64,000 bases of DNA, taken from NCBI GenBank assembly GCA_035535995.1, contig DATLOZ010000010.1:1-64000 (forward strand), in the 5' to 3' direction. The notes under the pieces are model-generated. The model saw nothing but the letters and a program-made list of their open reading frames with translations. It was not told where the DNA came from and ran no database searches. Both the position numbers and the translations under genes were made by a program. Shown one piece after another: positions 31,635-41,022 of the stretch. The stretch comes from JANYCO01 sp035535995. Its GTDB lineage: Bacteria > Bacteroidota > Bacteroidia > Cytophagales > Cytophagaceae. Positions within the stretch are counted from its first letter, which is position 1. Each line of letters starts with the position of its first letter.

Positions 31635-34600
31635 ATGAGAAGTATAGGCAGATTAATTTTTATTGTTCTCATGTTTCAGTTTATTCAGGCAGGTGCACAG
31701 ACCCGCGGCTTGATCTATGATCCGGCCACCGGAGCAGGACAATCTGTATTGGATCCAAACCTGGATGGATATACTTCTGCAAGTACCGCAGGATTTATCA
31801 TCAACGATGAGACTGAAAGTGAAATTCCATACATGGCTATTCCTATGCCTTCCCTGGAGCCTACCTCAGACCTGGGTCCTGGCCCCGATTGCGGCTTCAC
31901 CGATTTTGTAGATTCAGGCGTTGAAGATCCTGCATTAAATTATATGAGCGCTGCAAACAATTGGTTATTCCGCCTGAGAATGGGTGGCACTGCTCCTAAT
32001 TCAAAAGGATATAGTATTCTTGTAGATGCCGACCAGAAGTTTGGTTTTTCAGGACCGAATGCAGACCCCAATGCAGTAGCTGGAAATCCTGGTTTTGAAT
32101 TTGAAATAAATTTCCAATCAAACTTCGGCGTGTATTTATATGATGTGGATGGCACTACAAGTCCTGTTATTAAGGCATCGTTCAATGGCCATGGATATTA
32201 TCAGAAGTCAATTGCAGTTTCTAATAATTGTGGAGATCCGGATTATTTTTATGACTTCTATATTCCGTTTTCAGCCATTACAACGGCGTTTCCTTCTATT
32301 ACATTATCTACTCCCTTACGCCTTTCGATTGTAACAGAAATGAATCCCAATCCGGCGATCGGAAATAATGCTTTGTCGGATGCTGCCGGTATAGACGATA
32401 CGCAATGCAATTATAATTATGATTGTCTGTTTCAGACAATCGTTGACAATTATACACCTTGCTCGGCAGGAAGCAACTGTACAAGCCGTACCCTCTGCCC
32501 AATAATCAGTGCCGTGGCAAGCGGAGCTACTACTGTGTCAGGCACTTCTTCTGAAGCGGCTGGCACGTTAGTAAAAGTTTTTAAAAATGGTACCCTCCTT
32601 GGAACAACTACCGTTGCTTTAAGCGCCTGGACTTTAAGTGCGATCTCACCGGCATTGGCATCGGGAGACATTATTACAGCTACTGCTACTGCGAGCGGAA
32701 AAGGTGAGTCTGTAAGTAATTGCGCTACCACTACTGTAGGTGCCACTTGCTCTAGTTCGCCTACGGTTACCTGCTCTAGTGCAAAAGGGCTGGGAGGTAA
32801 CGGCCCTACTGGTGCTGCCCCTGGAACGGTGATAAGAATTTATTCGACTAGCAATACTTCCACTCCTTTGTATACTACTACTACAGATGCTACCAATGCA
32901 TTTGTCTATAACTGCAATGCCGGCAGCTCTTGTTCGAGCGGACCTCCTGGATGTTTTCCCAATGGCAATTATTATGTCACCGCTCAGGAAGCAGGAAAAT
33001 GTGAATCACCGATTGGCACTCCTATTATCTGTATTGGAATTACGGGTGGTGGTGCCACTTCTGCTACACCGGTTATTTCTACTTCTCCTATTTCTTCTGC
33101 CACTACCACTCTTGCAGGTACAGGCGTAAGCGGAGCTACGATTATTATCATGAACAACAATACAGCCGCCGGAAATACAGTAGTATCCGGAACTAGCTGG
33201 TCTAAATCGGGATTAAGTTTTACCAAATGCCAAAGTATACAAGCTGTTCAGATCGAGACTGGCAAATGTGCTTCTGCTGCTACTACGGCAATTACCGTAA
33301 CAGACGTGACGAGCGTTCCGGTAATTACTGGCAGTTATTGTACCTCTACTACCGTAAGTACCGTGAGTGGAACATCCAGTGAATCTTCCGGTACTACTAT
33401 TACTGTATACAGCAATGGAACATCCGTTGGCACTACTACTGTAAATGGTAGTGGTGTATGGTCACTTACAGGATTGAGTATAGCTCCGGGTGCTGTGCTA
33501 ACAGCCAAAGCTACCAATAGTACCGCCTGTAAATCATTGAGCGCAGCTTCTGCTTCTGCTACGGTAACAGCTTCTTCCACTGCCACAGCTACTATTACCG
33601 GACCTGTAATCGAAGGAGCTACAAGTATTTCCGGCACTTGCACTTCCGGTGCTGCAGTGAAAGTATATATGGATGGTGCTCTGTTAGGCACCGCCGTTAC
33701 TACAGGTACATCGTGGACCTTATCAGGACTTACTTCTTCCGATATTTATGCCGGCGGAAATTTATCTGCTGCAGCAACCACAGGCAGCGCTTGTACAGGA
33801 GCTTCTTCCACCAGTGTAGCGGTACAATGTAATCCACCTTCTACATCGCTAAGCATAACCCCTTCTACCTCCTCCATCTGTAGCGGCACGCTGGCTTCGA
33901 TCACGGTGAATTCCCCGCAGGCTGGAATTGTTTACCAACTTTATAATGGCAATCCATCTTTGGGTGGCGTTTATACGGGAACATCAAAAGTTAGTACAGG
34001 TAGTAATATTACACTTACAAGTAGTGCTTTATCTACCGCCACTACGTTTTATGTAAAAGCGATAAAAGTATCACCTGTTTCATGCGGTTCTGTTTTAACT
34101 AATACCTCTGCAGTATCAATCCTGGTTAGTACTGATCCTTCCTGCACGATGCTACCAGTAGTATTGTTGAGCGCTACCATCCAATGGAAATCTTTCCCTC
34201 TGCTCGATTGGGTTATTGCGGATGAAAAAAACAACAGGCAATTTATCATTGAGCGATCTACTGACAATAAAGAGTATACAGAAGTAGGAATAGTATCCGG
34301 GAGAAGTACTGGCCAGGAAACCCGTTACTATTCTTTTGTGGATCATTCGGTCACTTATGGGGAGCGGATGTATTATTATCGCTTGTGGCAGGAAGATGAA
34401 AATAGTATAAAAACACTCTTGCGTGTATTTGTAGTATCCAATAGATCAGAGAAGGATGCATACATTGACAACAGTACGCCTGGGGAAGCTACGCTGCATT
34501 TCTCAGGAACAGAATCAAGTTTCTCTCTTTATAATGCCATGGGACAAACTATTTTTTACAACAAAGAAGTAACCGCTCATGAAGAACCGTATACCGTCTC

Positions 34601-34685
34601 GCTCATTCCAGGTTTTTACACCGTATCTTTTCAAACTGAAAATGGGATTGTGACGAATAAAGTAATTGTCAAGGGAAATGAATAA
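31635..34685 (+). CDS. Secreted adhesin-like protein with Ig-like repeats and T9SS sorting domain
   Basis: A 1016-aa protein. It has a signal peptide (residues 1-22, ending AGAQ) and an N-terminal domain about 25-260 beginning RGLIYDPATGAGQSVLDPNLDGY, a pattern I know from large Bacteroidota surface proteins. It then has several Thr/Ser/Gly-rich Ig-like repeats of about 75-85 residues, each with a GTSSE(A/S)(A/S)GT..KV(F/Y).(N/D)G..(L/V)GT(T/A) core (about 295, 575, 655) and paired cysteines. A SprB/PKD-like segment (about 740-835) precedes a C-terminal T9SS region (about 840-1016): FPLLDWVIADEKNNRQFIIERS, YYRLWQEDE, PGFYTVSFQTENG. It is probably a surface adhesin. Monocistronic. Confidence 0.82.
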   Translation: MRSIGRLIFIVLMFQFIQAGAQTRGLIYDPATGAGQSVLDPNLDGYTSASTAGFIINDETESEIPYMAIPMPSLEPTSDLGPGPDCGFTDFVDSGVEDPALNYMSAANNWLFRLRMGGTAPNSKGYSILVDADQKFGFSGPNADPNAVAGNPGFEFEINFQSNFGVYLYDVDGTTSPVIKASFNGHGYYQKSIAVSNNCGDPDYFYDFYIPFSAITTAFPSITLSTPLRLSIVTEMNPNPAIGNNALSDAAGIDDTQCNYNYDCLFQTIVDNYTPCSAGSNCTSRTLCPIISAVASGATTVSGTSSEAAGTLVKVFKNGTLLGTTTVALSAWTLSAISPALASGDIITATATASGKGESVSNCATTTVGATCSSSPTVTCSSAKGLGGNGPTGAAPGTVIRIYSTSNTSTPLYTTTTDATNAFVYNCNAGSSCSSGPPGCFPNGNYYVTAQEAGKCESPIGTPIICIGITGGGATSATPVISTSPISSATTTLAGTGVSGATIIIMNNNTAAGNTVVSGTSWSKSGLSFTKCQSIQAVQIETGKCASAATTAITVTDVTSVPVITGSYCTSTTVSTVSGTSSESSGTTITVYSNGTSVGTTTVNGSGVWSLTGLSIAPGAVLTAKATNSTACKSLSAASASATVTASSTATATITGPVIEGATSISGTCTSGAAVKVYMDGALLGTAVTTGTSWTLSGLTSSDIYAGGNLSAAATTGSACTGASSTSVAVQCNPPSTSLSITPSTSSICSGTLASITVNSPQAGIVYQLYNGNPSLGGVYTGTSKVSTGSNITLTSSALSTATTFYVKAIKVSPVSCGSVLTNTSAVSILVSTDPSCTMLPVVLLSATIQWKSFPLLDWVIADEKNNRQFIIERSTDNKEYTEVGIVSGRSTGQETRYYSFVDHSVTYGERMYYYRLWQEDENSIKTLLRVFVVSNRSEKDAYIDNSTPGEATLHFSGTESSFSLYNAMGQTIFYNKEVTAHEEPYTVSLIPGFYTVSFQTENGIVTNKVIVKGNE

Positions 34686-35019
34686 TGAGTATCATTTTGA
34701 GTAGCCAAAAATTTATTGGTTTATATATTTTTTATTGGATGGATTTGAAATAGCATTTTGTAAGTTTATAGTAATTCTCCAGTGAAACATTACGATCATG
34801 AGTTATCTCTTGTGCTCTCTGCGCAATTTGTCTTATATATATAACTGGTATATTAAATTAGCTATATTCTTTGCACTGAAGCTAGGGGATTGATACAACA
34901 AAATACATCATTGCTTTTTCAATATCCCTATTGAATGATTTCTGTTTGTTTTTTCATTCAAACAGTATAAATTAGTGGTATATCTCTTAAACTATTATTT
35001 ATACTCTAAACCAATCACT
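34686..35019. other. Intergenic region, 334 bp
   Basis: AT-rich region between two T9SS protein genes. No terminator-like hairpin follows the first gene, and no clear promoter was identified for the second. Confidence 0.4.
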
Positions 35020-35985
35020 ATGAAAAAACATTACTATGTTTTCATTGCATTGCTATTTTCTCATTTATATGCCAATGCACAACCCTCTTTAGTTTCCAGT
35101 AACATAATGCCTTTCGGCACAGTCGTAACCAGCCATATGGCTGTAGACGCCAGTCCTATCGATACCACGATCAAAGGCGCCAACGCGGTATGGGATTTCA
35201 GTGGGCTTCAATCTACTACTTCTACATTAGTTTATACCGTTATGGATCCTACGCAAACCACTCAGGGATCTAACTTTCCTACTTCCAACTGGTGCAGGAA
35301 AGAAGTAGAAAGTGGTGCTACTTCCTACCGTTATTTTAAACTGACTAGTTCTACCTTCGAACGTGTAGGATCTTACTCTACTTCTGTCAATACTTATTCC
35401 GATTCTCAGATCGAATATGTGTTTCCTATGACATTAGGCACTAGCAGCATGGATACCTGGGACAATACCAATTCTTCTTTTGGAGGCACTTATAATTTTA
35501 TATGTATTGGCTATGGAACCCTCACCACTCCCAGTGGTACATACAACGACGTATTGATGGTAAAAATAGAAGCGGATGAAGTGATAGTTACCTACGACAT
35601 GTATATATGGTATTCAACTAGTGGAGTAGAACTATTAAGCTACCTGGTAGGAGACGGTTTCTTTTTTGACGATCAGATAACGTACGTAACCTCCATCAGC
35701 AGTGTTGCTACCGGAGTGGTTTTCTCAACAGACTTTACTCAGCAGCTCTCCATTGTGAATCCTGTGAAGGATGATCTTAAATTCAACTTTGGAGATTTTC
35801 AACCTGAAAATTTTTCGTATACAATTTCCAATATGATAGGAGAAACAGTAAAATCGGGCGCGATAGAAACTTCCGGCAATTCAGGTAACATTCCTTGCGA
35901 AGAGCTGAAAACCGGTATCTATTTTATATCTTTACAAGACAAAGACGGAAACAAAGGTATGCCGATTAAATTTGTTAAAAATTAA
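35020..35985 (+). CDS. Secreted T9SS-sorted protein of unknown function
   Basis: A 321-aa protein starting at 35020 (MKKHYYVF), where a typical signal peptide begins (cleavage after ANAQ). The in-frame ATG at 34975 would add a 15-residue extension ahead of the signal peptide and is rejected. The mature part is beta-rich (ANAVWDFSGLQSTTSTLVYTV, YSDSQIEYVFPMTLGTSSMDTWDN, TYNDVLMVKIEADEVIVTYDMYIWYSTSGVELLSY). The C-terminal roughly 75 residues (LSIVNPVKDDLKFNF, MIGETVKSG, LKTGIYFISLQDKDG) are a type A T9SS sorting domain. This architecture is common in Bacteroidota secretomes, with no assigned activity. A strong terminator follows at 36005. Confidence 0.85.
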   Translation: MKKHYYVFIALLFSHLYANAQPSLVSSNIMPFGTVVTSHMAVDASPIDTTIKGANAVWDFSGLQSTTSTLVYTVMDPTQTTQGSNFPTSNWCRKEVESGATSYRYFKLTSSTFERVGSYSTSVNTYSDSQIEYVFPMTLGTSSMDTWDNTNSSFGGTYNFICIGYGTLTTPSGTYNDVLMVKIEADEVIVTYDMYIWYSTSGVELLSYLVGDGFFFDDQITYVTSISSVATGVVFSTDFTQQLSIVNPVKDDLKFNFGDFQPENFSYTISNMIGETVKSGAIETSGNSGNIPCEELKTGIYFISLQDKDGNKGMPIKFVKN

Positions 35986-36004
35986 AATAATTGGCCGGTA
36001 TAAT

Positions 36005-36037
36005 AAAAAGACACAAGCAGAAACTTGTGTCTTTTTT
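36005..36037. terminator. Intrinsic terminator
   Basis: AAAAAGACACAAG (36005-36017) pairs fully with CTTGTGTCTTTTT (36024-36036). It ends the T9SS gene and shows that an ATG at 35991 cannot be the start of the next gene. Confidence 0.92.
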
Positions 36038-36059
36038 ATTGCGTTTCTTGATATACAAT

Positions 36060-36422
36060 ATGCAAAAAACATGTTCGATCTGCGGAGCCAATTTTGATTG
36101 CGGTAACACTGAAAAAGATAATTGCTGGTGTTATAATTTCCCTCCTGTTTTTTCATTGAACAAAGAAGGTGATTGTCTGTGCACGGATTGTTTGACCAAA
36201 GAAACCATCCATAAAATAAATGAATATATCAATTCACTTTCGCCTGATGAAGTTTTACATAATAATAAAGTAAAAAATTTACCGCAGTCGAATAAGTTAT
36301 TGGAAGGAATTGATTTTTATATCGAGAATAAAAATTATGTTTTTACAGCCTGGTATTTATTGAAAAGAGGATCTTGTTGTGAGAATGGTTGCAGGCATTG
36401 TCCATATGGTTTTAAAAAATAA
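36060..36422 (+). CDS. Cysteine-rich CWC-DUF5522 fusion, probable small metal-binding protein
   Basis: 120 aa from the ATG at 36060. The longer frame from 35991 would run through the terminator. The N-terminal half is the CWC cysteine-rich domain (CSICGANFDCGNTEKDNCWCYNFPP...GDCLCTDCL), with four Cys pairs arranged as a probable zinc knuckle. The C-terminal half is the DUF5522 motif (FTAWYLLKRGSCCENGCRHCPYGF), another Cys cluster. The two are often separate neighbouring genes in Bacteroidota and are fused here. Metal binding is inferred from the Cys spacing; the role is unknown. Confidence 0.85.
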   Translation: MQKTCSICGANFDCGNTEKDNCWCYNFPPVFSLNKEGDCLCTDCLTKETIHKINEYINSLSPDEVLHNNKVKNLPQSNKLLEGIDFYIENKNYVFTAWYLLKRGSCCENGCRHCPYGFKK

Positions 36423-36833
36423 GGTAGACATTTTTTTTAAAACTAATGAAGTTCAAAGGCACGTCACTATTCTTTTGAGATCCAGTTTTCAAACACAAAG
36501 TGCGTAATTGGTGCCTGTTTTTTTCTCTCAATATTCACATTCCGAGTCACCATTTTGCTTATTTAAGTATCTGAGAGAAAGGCTTTATGGATCGTATTCT
36601 TTGAATTACAGAATGTTGCATCGGCAATAAGATTATTTAAAATCTGTAGAAAATAACAAAAATTACTAAAAATAGTAGTAGATTGCGGATGCAAAAAGAC
36701 ATTCAACTTTTTTTATCTGTTCTTATTAAAGCAATATCCAGATCTTTACTGTTTCGTGTACTTCTGCATAAGAATACAATGTGTATCTTATAATTATTAT
36801 TATTACATTATTTTATCTATCAAAAACATTAAC
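36423..36833. other. Intergenic region, 411 bp, including the cold-shock 5' leader
   Basis: AT-rich. Cold-shock genes usually have long structured leaders, and the roughly 100 nt before 36834 may be one. No full promoter match was found. Confidence 0.4.
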
Positions 36834-37034
36834 ATGCAAAAAGGCACCGTAAAATTTTTCAATAACTCAAAAGGTTTTGGGTTTATTAAGTCTGAAGAAA
36901 CAGGTGAAGACATTTTCGTACATTCAACAGGACTCATTGATCAGATTCGTGAAAACGATCATGTGAAATATGAAGTAGAAAGAGGCAAGAAAGGGCTGAA
37001 TGCTACAAACGTAAAGTTATTAACGAATCAATAG
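36834..37034 (+). CDS. Cold-shock domain protein (CspA family)
   Basis: A 66-aa OB-fold RNA chaperone. It starts at 36834; the frame extends upstream to 36756, but the family begins MQKGTVKFFN. RNP1 (KGFGFI) and RNP2-like (DIFVH) motifs with their aromatic residues are present: GTVKFFNNSKGFGFIKSEE, DIFVHSTGL, VKYEVERGKKGLNATNVKLL. It binds single-stranded nucleic acid and melts RNA structure, usually induced by cold. Paired with a terminator (37079) and a long leader. Confident. Confidence 0.97.
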   Translation: MQKGTVKFFNNSKGFGFIKSEETGEDIFVHSTGLIDQIRENDHVKYEVERGKKGLNATNVKLLTNQ

Positions 37035-37078
37035 TTAATAATCCGATTATATTGTAACACGTACCTGTGTTCTATCAG

Positions 37079-37107
37079 AACCACCTTAAGGGTGGTTTTG
37101 GTTTTTT
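37079..37107 (+). terminator. Intrinsic terminator of the cold-shock gene
   Basis: AACCACC (37079-37085) pairs with GGTGGTT (37091-37097), followed by TTGGTTTTTTT. Confidence 0.9.
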
Positions 37108-37250
37108 TAGCCGTATATATTTTTCAATTGAGTATCCGCAATGTAATACACTCGTTTAAATTCCAAAATCCAATAAGCAAATTCCAAAAAGCTGAATAAT
37201 TTTCTTTGGGATTTATTTTTTGGAATTTTCGTTGCTCTGACTCAGATCAT

Positions 37251-37628
37251 CTATTTGCTAGCTTCCCACAGTTCAATTTTGTTACCTTCTATGTCGAGAA
37301 TATGAACAAATTTTCCATACACATCAAAGGTTTCTATTTCATCCAACACTGTTACGCCTTCCTTCTTTAATTCTTCTACAAGTGCTTCGAGATTTTCAAC
37401 TCTGTAATTGATCATGAAGTCTTTTGTAGACGGCTCAAAATAATTCGTGTGGTCGGGGAAAGGACTCCAGAGTGTATACCCATTGTTTGGGTCTGTTCCT
37501 TGTTGGCATTCAAACTTTACCCCGTATTGAGTAGTGTCAAAACCGAGGTGGGTTTTATACCATTGATTCATTTTTTCAGGGTCTTTGCATTTAAAGAAAA
37601 TGCCTCCAATTCCTGTTACTCGTTTCAT
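37251..37628 (-). CDS. VOC-superfamily (glyoxalase/bleomycin-resistance fold) protein
   Basis: A 125-aa protein of two beta-alpha-beta-beta-beta units: VTGIGGIFFKCKDPEKMNQWYKTHLGFDT, then the second unit DFMINYRVENLEALVEELKKEGVTVLDEIETFDVYGKFVHILDIEGNKIELWEAS. The D-x-x-G-N-x-I-E-L-W ending is typical of this superfamily, with the Glu a likely metal ligand. Substrate unknown; no neighbouring gene suggests one. The next gene upstream (37806) is divergent. Confidence 0.9.
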   Translation of the reverse strand: MKRVTGIGGIFFKCKDPEKMNQWYKTHLGFDTTQYGVKFECQQGTDPNNGYTLWSPFPDHTNYFEPSTKDFMINYRVENLEALVEELKKEGVTVLDEIETFDVYGKFVHILDIEGNKIELWEASK

Positions 37629-37805
37629 TTTTTTATTGTTTGGTTTCTAATGCAAATTAAATTAAAAAATAATAATACTTTTTCATAGAAGCCATCCCTC
37701 TTTCTTTTTTAATTCCCATCCACCAGCTGTAGTTGTAATCCTCATTTACTCCTATATTGTAGAAGTAGATTGTAATAGTCAAGCAAATAAACAAACTTAA
37801 AAATT

Positions 37806-38186
37806 ATGACCGAAGAACAAAAACCGCTGCCAACATGGATACTTATTGTATCGGGAATTTTTGCATTACTTGAACTTGGAGTAAGTTTATCCTTATTCTT
37901 TTCACCACAGTCGGTAGTAGAAACCGTTGACCTTAACGCAAAAGGCGTTGACTACTTAGTTTACATGTGGGCCAGCCGGCAATTAGCACTCGGCGTGATC
38001 TTCGGCTTTGCTACATTTAAAAAATCAATTCCAATGCTTACCATTACCTATATTTTCTTTTTTGTAATGTTTGTAGGAGATCTCTTTATTGGAATTTCAC
38101 AAAAAGAAAGCTCACTTATCATTGCGGCATTGGTAATGTGCGTTATTTCTTTAGCGATGATAATGGCTGTAAATAAGAAAAGATAA
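37806..38186 (+). CDS. Four-helix integral membrane protein, unknown function
   Basis: A 126-aa protein with four hydrophobic segments (about 9-30, 47-68, 74-95, 102-121) and short loops. It begins TEEQKPLPTWILIVSGIFALLELGVSL, a pattern like the DUF4345 family of the frameshifted gene at 9175, and could be a distant relative (shared length, four helices, WASRQLALG near the second). It is divergent from the VOC gene and ends before a strong terminator at 38226. No activity can be assigned. Confidence 0.7.
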   Translation: MTEEQKPLPTWILIVSGIFALLELGVSLSLFFSPQSVVETVDLNAKGVDYLVYMWASRQLALGVIFGFATFKKSIPMLTITYIFFFVMFVGDLFIGISQKESSLIIAALVMCVISLAMIMAVNKKR

Positions 38187-38225
38187 CCGATACTCATGCT
38201 GGAGTACCAACGAAAAAATAATCCG

Positions 38226-38280
38226 TAGCGTGAGGAACATTATGCCGAAAGTTCCTCACGCTATTCTGTAGCATACAGAA
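38226..38280. terminator. Two consecutive hairpins between convergent genes
   Basis: TAGCGTGAGGAAC (38226-38238) pairs fully with 38251-38263, a 13-bp GC-rich stem. A second stem, TTCTGT-AGCAT-ACAGAA, lies at 38264-38280. A- and T-rich flanks on both sides suit bidirectional termination. The second hairpin's core recurs near 49555. Confidence 0.8.
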
Positions 38281-38302
38281 TAAAAAGAAAGTTGTTGGAA
38301 TA

Positions 38303-40570
38303 TTAATGTTGAATAATGATCGGGCTTACGATCGATTCATTTTTCGGATTAACGATCCTGATAAAATATTTTCCGTTACTATAATTATCAAGAGGCAGCT
38401 TGAATTGATTTTTTCCAATCCTACCCTCCATTATTATTTTAGCCAATTCCTTACCCAGTTCATCGTATAGGATCACATCATAACTTCCTGCTACCTCCGA
38501 CTCAAAATTAATAGCTACAAACTCGGAAGCAGGGTTAGGATATAAAGCATTTATAGTAAAGACACCTTCTTCATGATTGTTGATCGCAATGATGGATGAT
38601 GTTGTAGAATTTCCATTAAAATCGTATTGAGCCAGTTTATAATAATTCATTCCACTTAAAGGCGAATCGTCAATAAAAACGTATGTCGAAGAAGAGCTCG
38701 TATTCCCTGCAGCATTTATGTTGCCGATACTTTCAAAATTAATTCCGTCTGAAGAACGTAAAATTTCGTAGTAACTACTATTGATCTCATTTGCCGTAAC
38801 CCAATTCAATTCATTGCTATTATTTACTTTTTTTCCTGAGAAAGAAATCAATGTTACTGGAAGGACAACAGCAGAGGGTACAATTTCTCCAGTATTCAAT
38901 TGACAGGCAGCGTACATTAATCCATCACTGGGATTAATAAAACCTATCTGGGCTAATTTTGCAGCAGAAAGTTCTGTAGTTGCACCTGTGAAAATTTTAC
39001 CGGAAGTTCCTCCTGTAGTACAATCGTAACTTCCTTGCCAGCCAGTAATACTCAATGTCCGTCCGGCTGTCCAGGCAGCTGCATTGCTTGCTGCAAAATG
39101 TAAACTATGACTACCAGTACCTAATGCGATGGTAGCATCACCTGTTAAGGTTAAAGTTCCAGCCGACTCGCTGAAACCTGTGGTAGCTCCTGTAGAAAAC
39201 GTTCCACCGGAAAGAATAAAATTACTCGAACTCGAAATTGCATTAGCTTTGCCAAGGACCAGTGTACCCGCGTTTACCGTAGTGGAACCAGTGTAAGTAT
39301 TTGTTCCAGATAAAGTCCATGTTCCTGTTCCATCCTTATATAAGGCCGTGGTGTTGGCGCCACTATTATTTACAATAGCAGCGGAGATTATTCCTGATCC
39401 GGCTGTCGAACCTTGTAAGGTAAGGATTTTGCTTCCTGCTCCTGTGGCTGTAAAAGCGCTGGTGAAGGTGAGTGTACCGGTGCCCGATTGATCAAGCGTT
39501 GCGCCGCCTGTAGTTCCGGCCAGATCGATTACCCTATCGGTAGAGGTTGTAGTACCCGTATATTGAAGGATGCCAGTATTACCGCCTGATCCTATGGCAA
39601 TTGTTGCGTTGCCAATAGTAGTAGGATTGCCTAGTGAACTGGCTGCTGCTCCCCTGTTGTAAATAGTATTGATACTTAAGGTGCCTTGTTGGATAAGCGT
39701 TTGACCTGTATATGTATTTAAGCCGCTAAGTATTTGTAAATTGGCAAAACCAGCTCCTGCATCTAACGCGCCGGTTCCGGAAGCTATGCCGGAAAAATCG
39801 CTGCCACTACCTGCAGGTGGCTTCACCAAGTATACACTACCTCCTATATTGGTTATACTTCCGCCACCGGCAACATTTCCGATCGCATCTGCCTGGTTAT
39901 TAAAATTTATAGTCCCTCCTGTATTTACGGTCAGTACTGCATTATTATCTACAATATTTGAAGTCGACCATTTTAAGGTAGCACCATTGTTTATAATCCA
40001 TACAAGGGATTTGTAATTATCTCCTCCCGGTTGTCCCAGGTTTACGGTTCCTGCATTAATGGTCGTAGTTCCTGTCCATTGAGCGGCAGCAGAGGCAGGG
40101 TTTCCTAAAGTCAAAGTCCCCGCTCCGGTCTTTGTGAATCCAACAGTTCCTAAGACAGATTTATTGAGCACAAGCGTTCCTCCTGTGGCAACAGAAATAG
40201 TAGGTGTAGTAGTAGTGAAAGTAACATTCACATCAATGGTCATGGTTAAACTGGTATTGTTGGCTGTCACAGCTCCACCGGCAATCGTGAAATCAAATCC
40301 TCCTATTGTAAAAGCACTAGCGCCTAAAGCAAAACTAATGGAATTGAAAACGGTTCCGGCAGCATAATCGTTGTTTGGACTGGTGCGGGTAGAACCTGCA
40401 AAGATCAGATCATCTCCTGCCGAAGGAGCTGTTCCTCCCCAATTGGCTGCGGTCGACCAGTTGTTATTTGCACCACCGCCGTTCCATGTTCTGGTAGCTG
40501 CAAAAGAAGATATGATTGTGAAACTAATGATGAAGGAAAAGCACAGGATCGTTCTGAAAACTATTTTCAT
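38303..40570 (-). CDS. Autotransporter-associated beta-strand-repeat protein with T9SS sorting domain
   Basis: A 755-aa protein. It has a signal peptide (residues 1-24, ending SFAA). Residues about 25-65 (RTWNGGGANNNWSTAANWGGTAPSAGDDLIFAG) are the G8/PATR-like entry motif. A long right-handed beta-solenoid (about 65-555) follows, with autotransporter-associated repeats (GTLVLNKSVLGTVGFTKTGAGTLTL, GTLSINTIYNRGAAASSLG, GTWTLSGTNTYTGSTTVNAG). The C-terminal part (about 600-755) is a T9SS domain with LNWVTANEINSSYYEILRSSDG and YPNPASEFVAINF. It is probably a surface adhesin or polymer-binding protein. The repeats are typical of outer-membrane autotransporters, while here the protein is T9SS-delivered. 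Confidence 0.88.
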   Translation of the reverse strand: MKIVFRTILCFSFIISFTIISSFAATRTWNGGGANNNWSTAANWGGTAPSAGDDLIFAGSTRTSPNNDYAAGTVFNSISFALGASAFTIGGFDFTIAGGAVTANNTSLTMTIDVNVTFTTTTPTISVATGGTLVLNKSVLGTVGFTKTGAGTLTLGNPASAAAQWTGTTTINAGTVNLGQPGGDNYKSLVWIINNGATLKWSTSNIVDNNAVLTVNTGGTINFNNQADAIGNVAGGGSITNIGGSVYLVKPPAGSGSDFSGIASGTGALDAGAGFANLQILSGLNTYTGQTLIQQGTLSINTIYNRGAAASSLGNPTTIGNATIAIGSGGNTGILQYTGTTTSTDRVIDLAGTTGGATLDQSGTGTLTFTSAFTATGAGSKILTLQGSTAGSGIISAAIVNNSGANTTALYKDGTGTWTLSGTNTYTGSTTVNAGTLVLGKANAISSSSNFILSGGTFSTGATTGFSESAGTLTLTGDATIALGTGSHSLHFAASNAAAWTAGRTLSITGWQGSYDCTTGGTSGKIFTGATTELSAAKLAQIGFINPSDGLMYAACQLNTGEIVPSAVVLPVTLISFSGKKVNNSNELNWVTANEINSSYYEILRSSDGINFESIGNINAAGNTSSSSTYVFIDDSPLSGMNYYKLAQYDFNGNSTTSSIIAINNHEEGVFTINALYPNPASEFVAINFESEVAGSYDVILYDELGKELAKIIMEGRIGKNQFKLPLDNYSNGKYFIRIVNPKNESIVSPIIIQH

Positions 40571-41022
40571 AGCTGCTGATATTTATTTGTTTTTTTATCC
40601 TGACAGCACGATCTTCTTTGGTGATACAATCCGTAATAACCCTTCTACGGTGTAACATTTTTCCGCAAATAATATCAGTAATATCAGTGAGATGAGGTAC
40701 TGGTAGATTTACGTACCCATTTTATTTTTGTTCTATTAGATAGAACTATTTAGCCGCAAAACTGAAAAAATACATGTATTGTTATATTATTAATATTTTT
40801 TTTACAATTTTTTCAAAAAAAGATCCTCGTGGATGGCCTGGAGCCTAAGGATAGGTACAAATACACACTTAGTGCACTTAACTAACTTATTAAAAATTAA
40901 AAAACTGAAACTGTTATTACGGGGTGTCTGCCAGCAGGTGGGCGTGAAATACAAAAGTTTGTTGATGTTTTTCCTGGATAATTTTCTTTTGTTTTTCAAT
41001 CTGTTGGTCAGAAGAACTGATA
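40571..41022. other. Intergenic region, 452 bp
   Basis: AT-rich. A 10-nt direct repeat GATATTACTG/GATATTATTT-like sequence occurs near 40670. No hairpin terminator for the helicase gene and no gene were seen. Confidence 0.4.

Noticed and set aside
32450..33691. Leftward Val/Pro-rich frames opposite the 1016-aa T9SS gene
   Set aside because: Mirror translations of the Ser/Thr-rich repeats; no start context or family similarity.
35991..36059. Upstream start of the CWC gene
   Set aside because: It would translate through a strong intrinsic terminator (36005-36037) and adds a family-foreign N-terminus.
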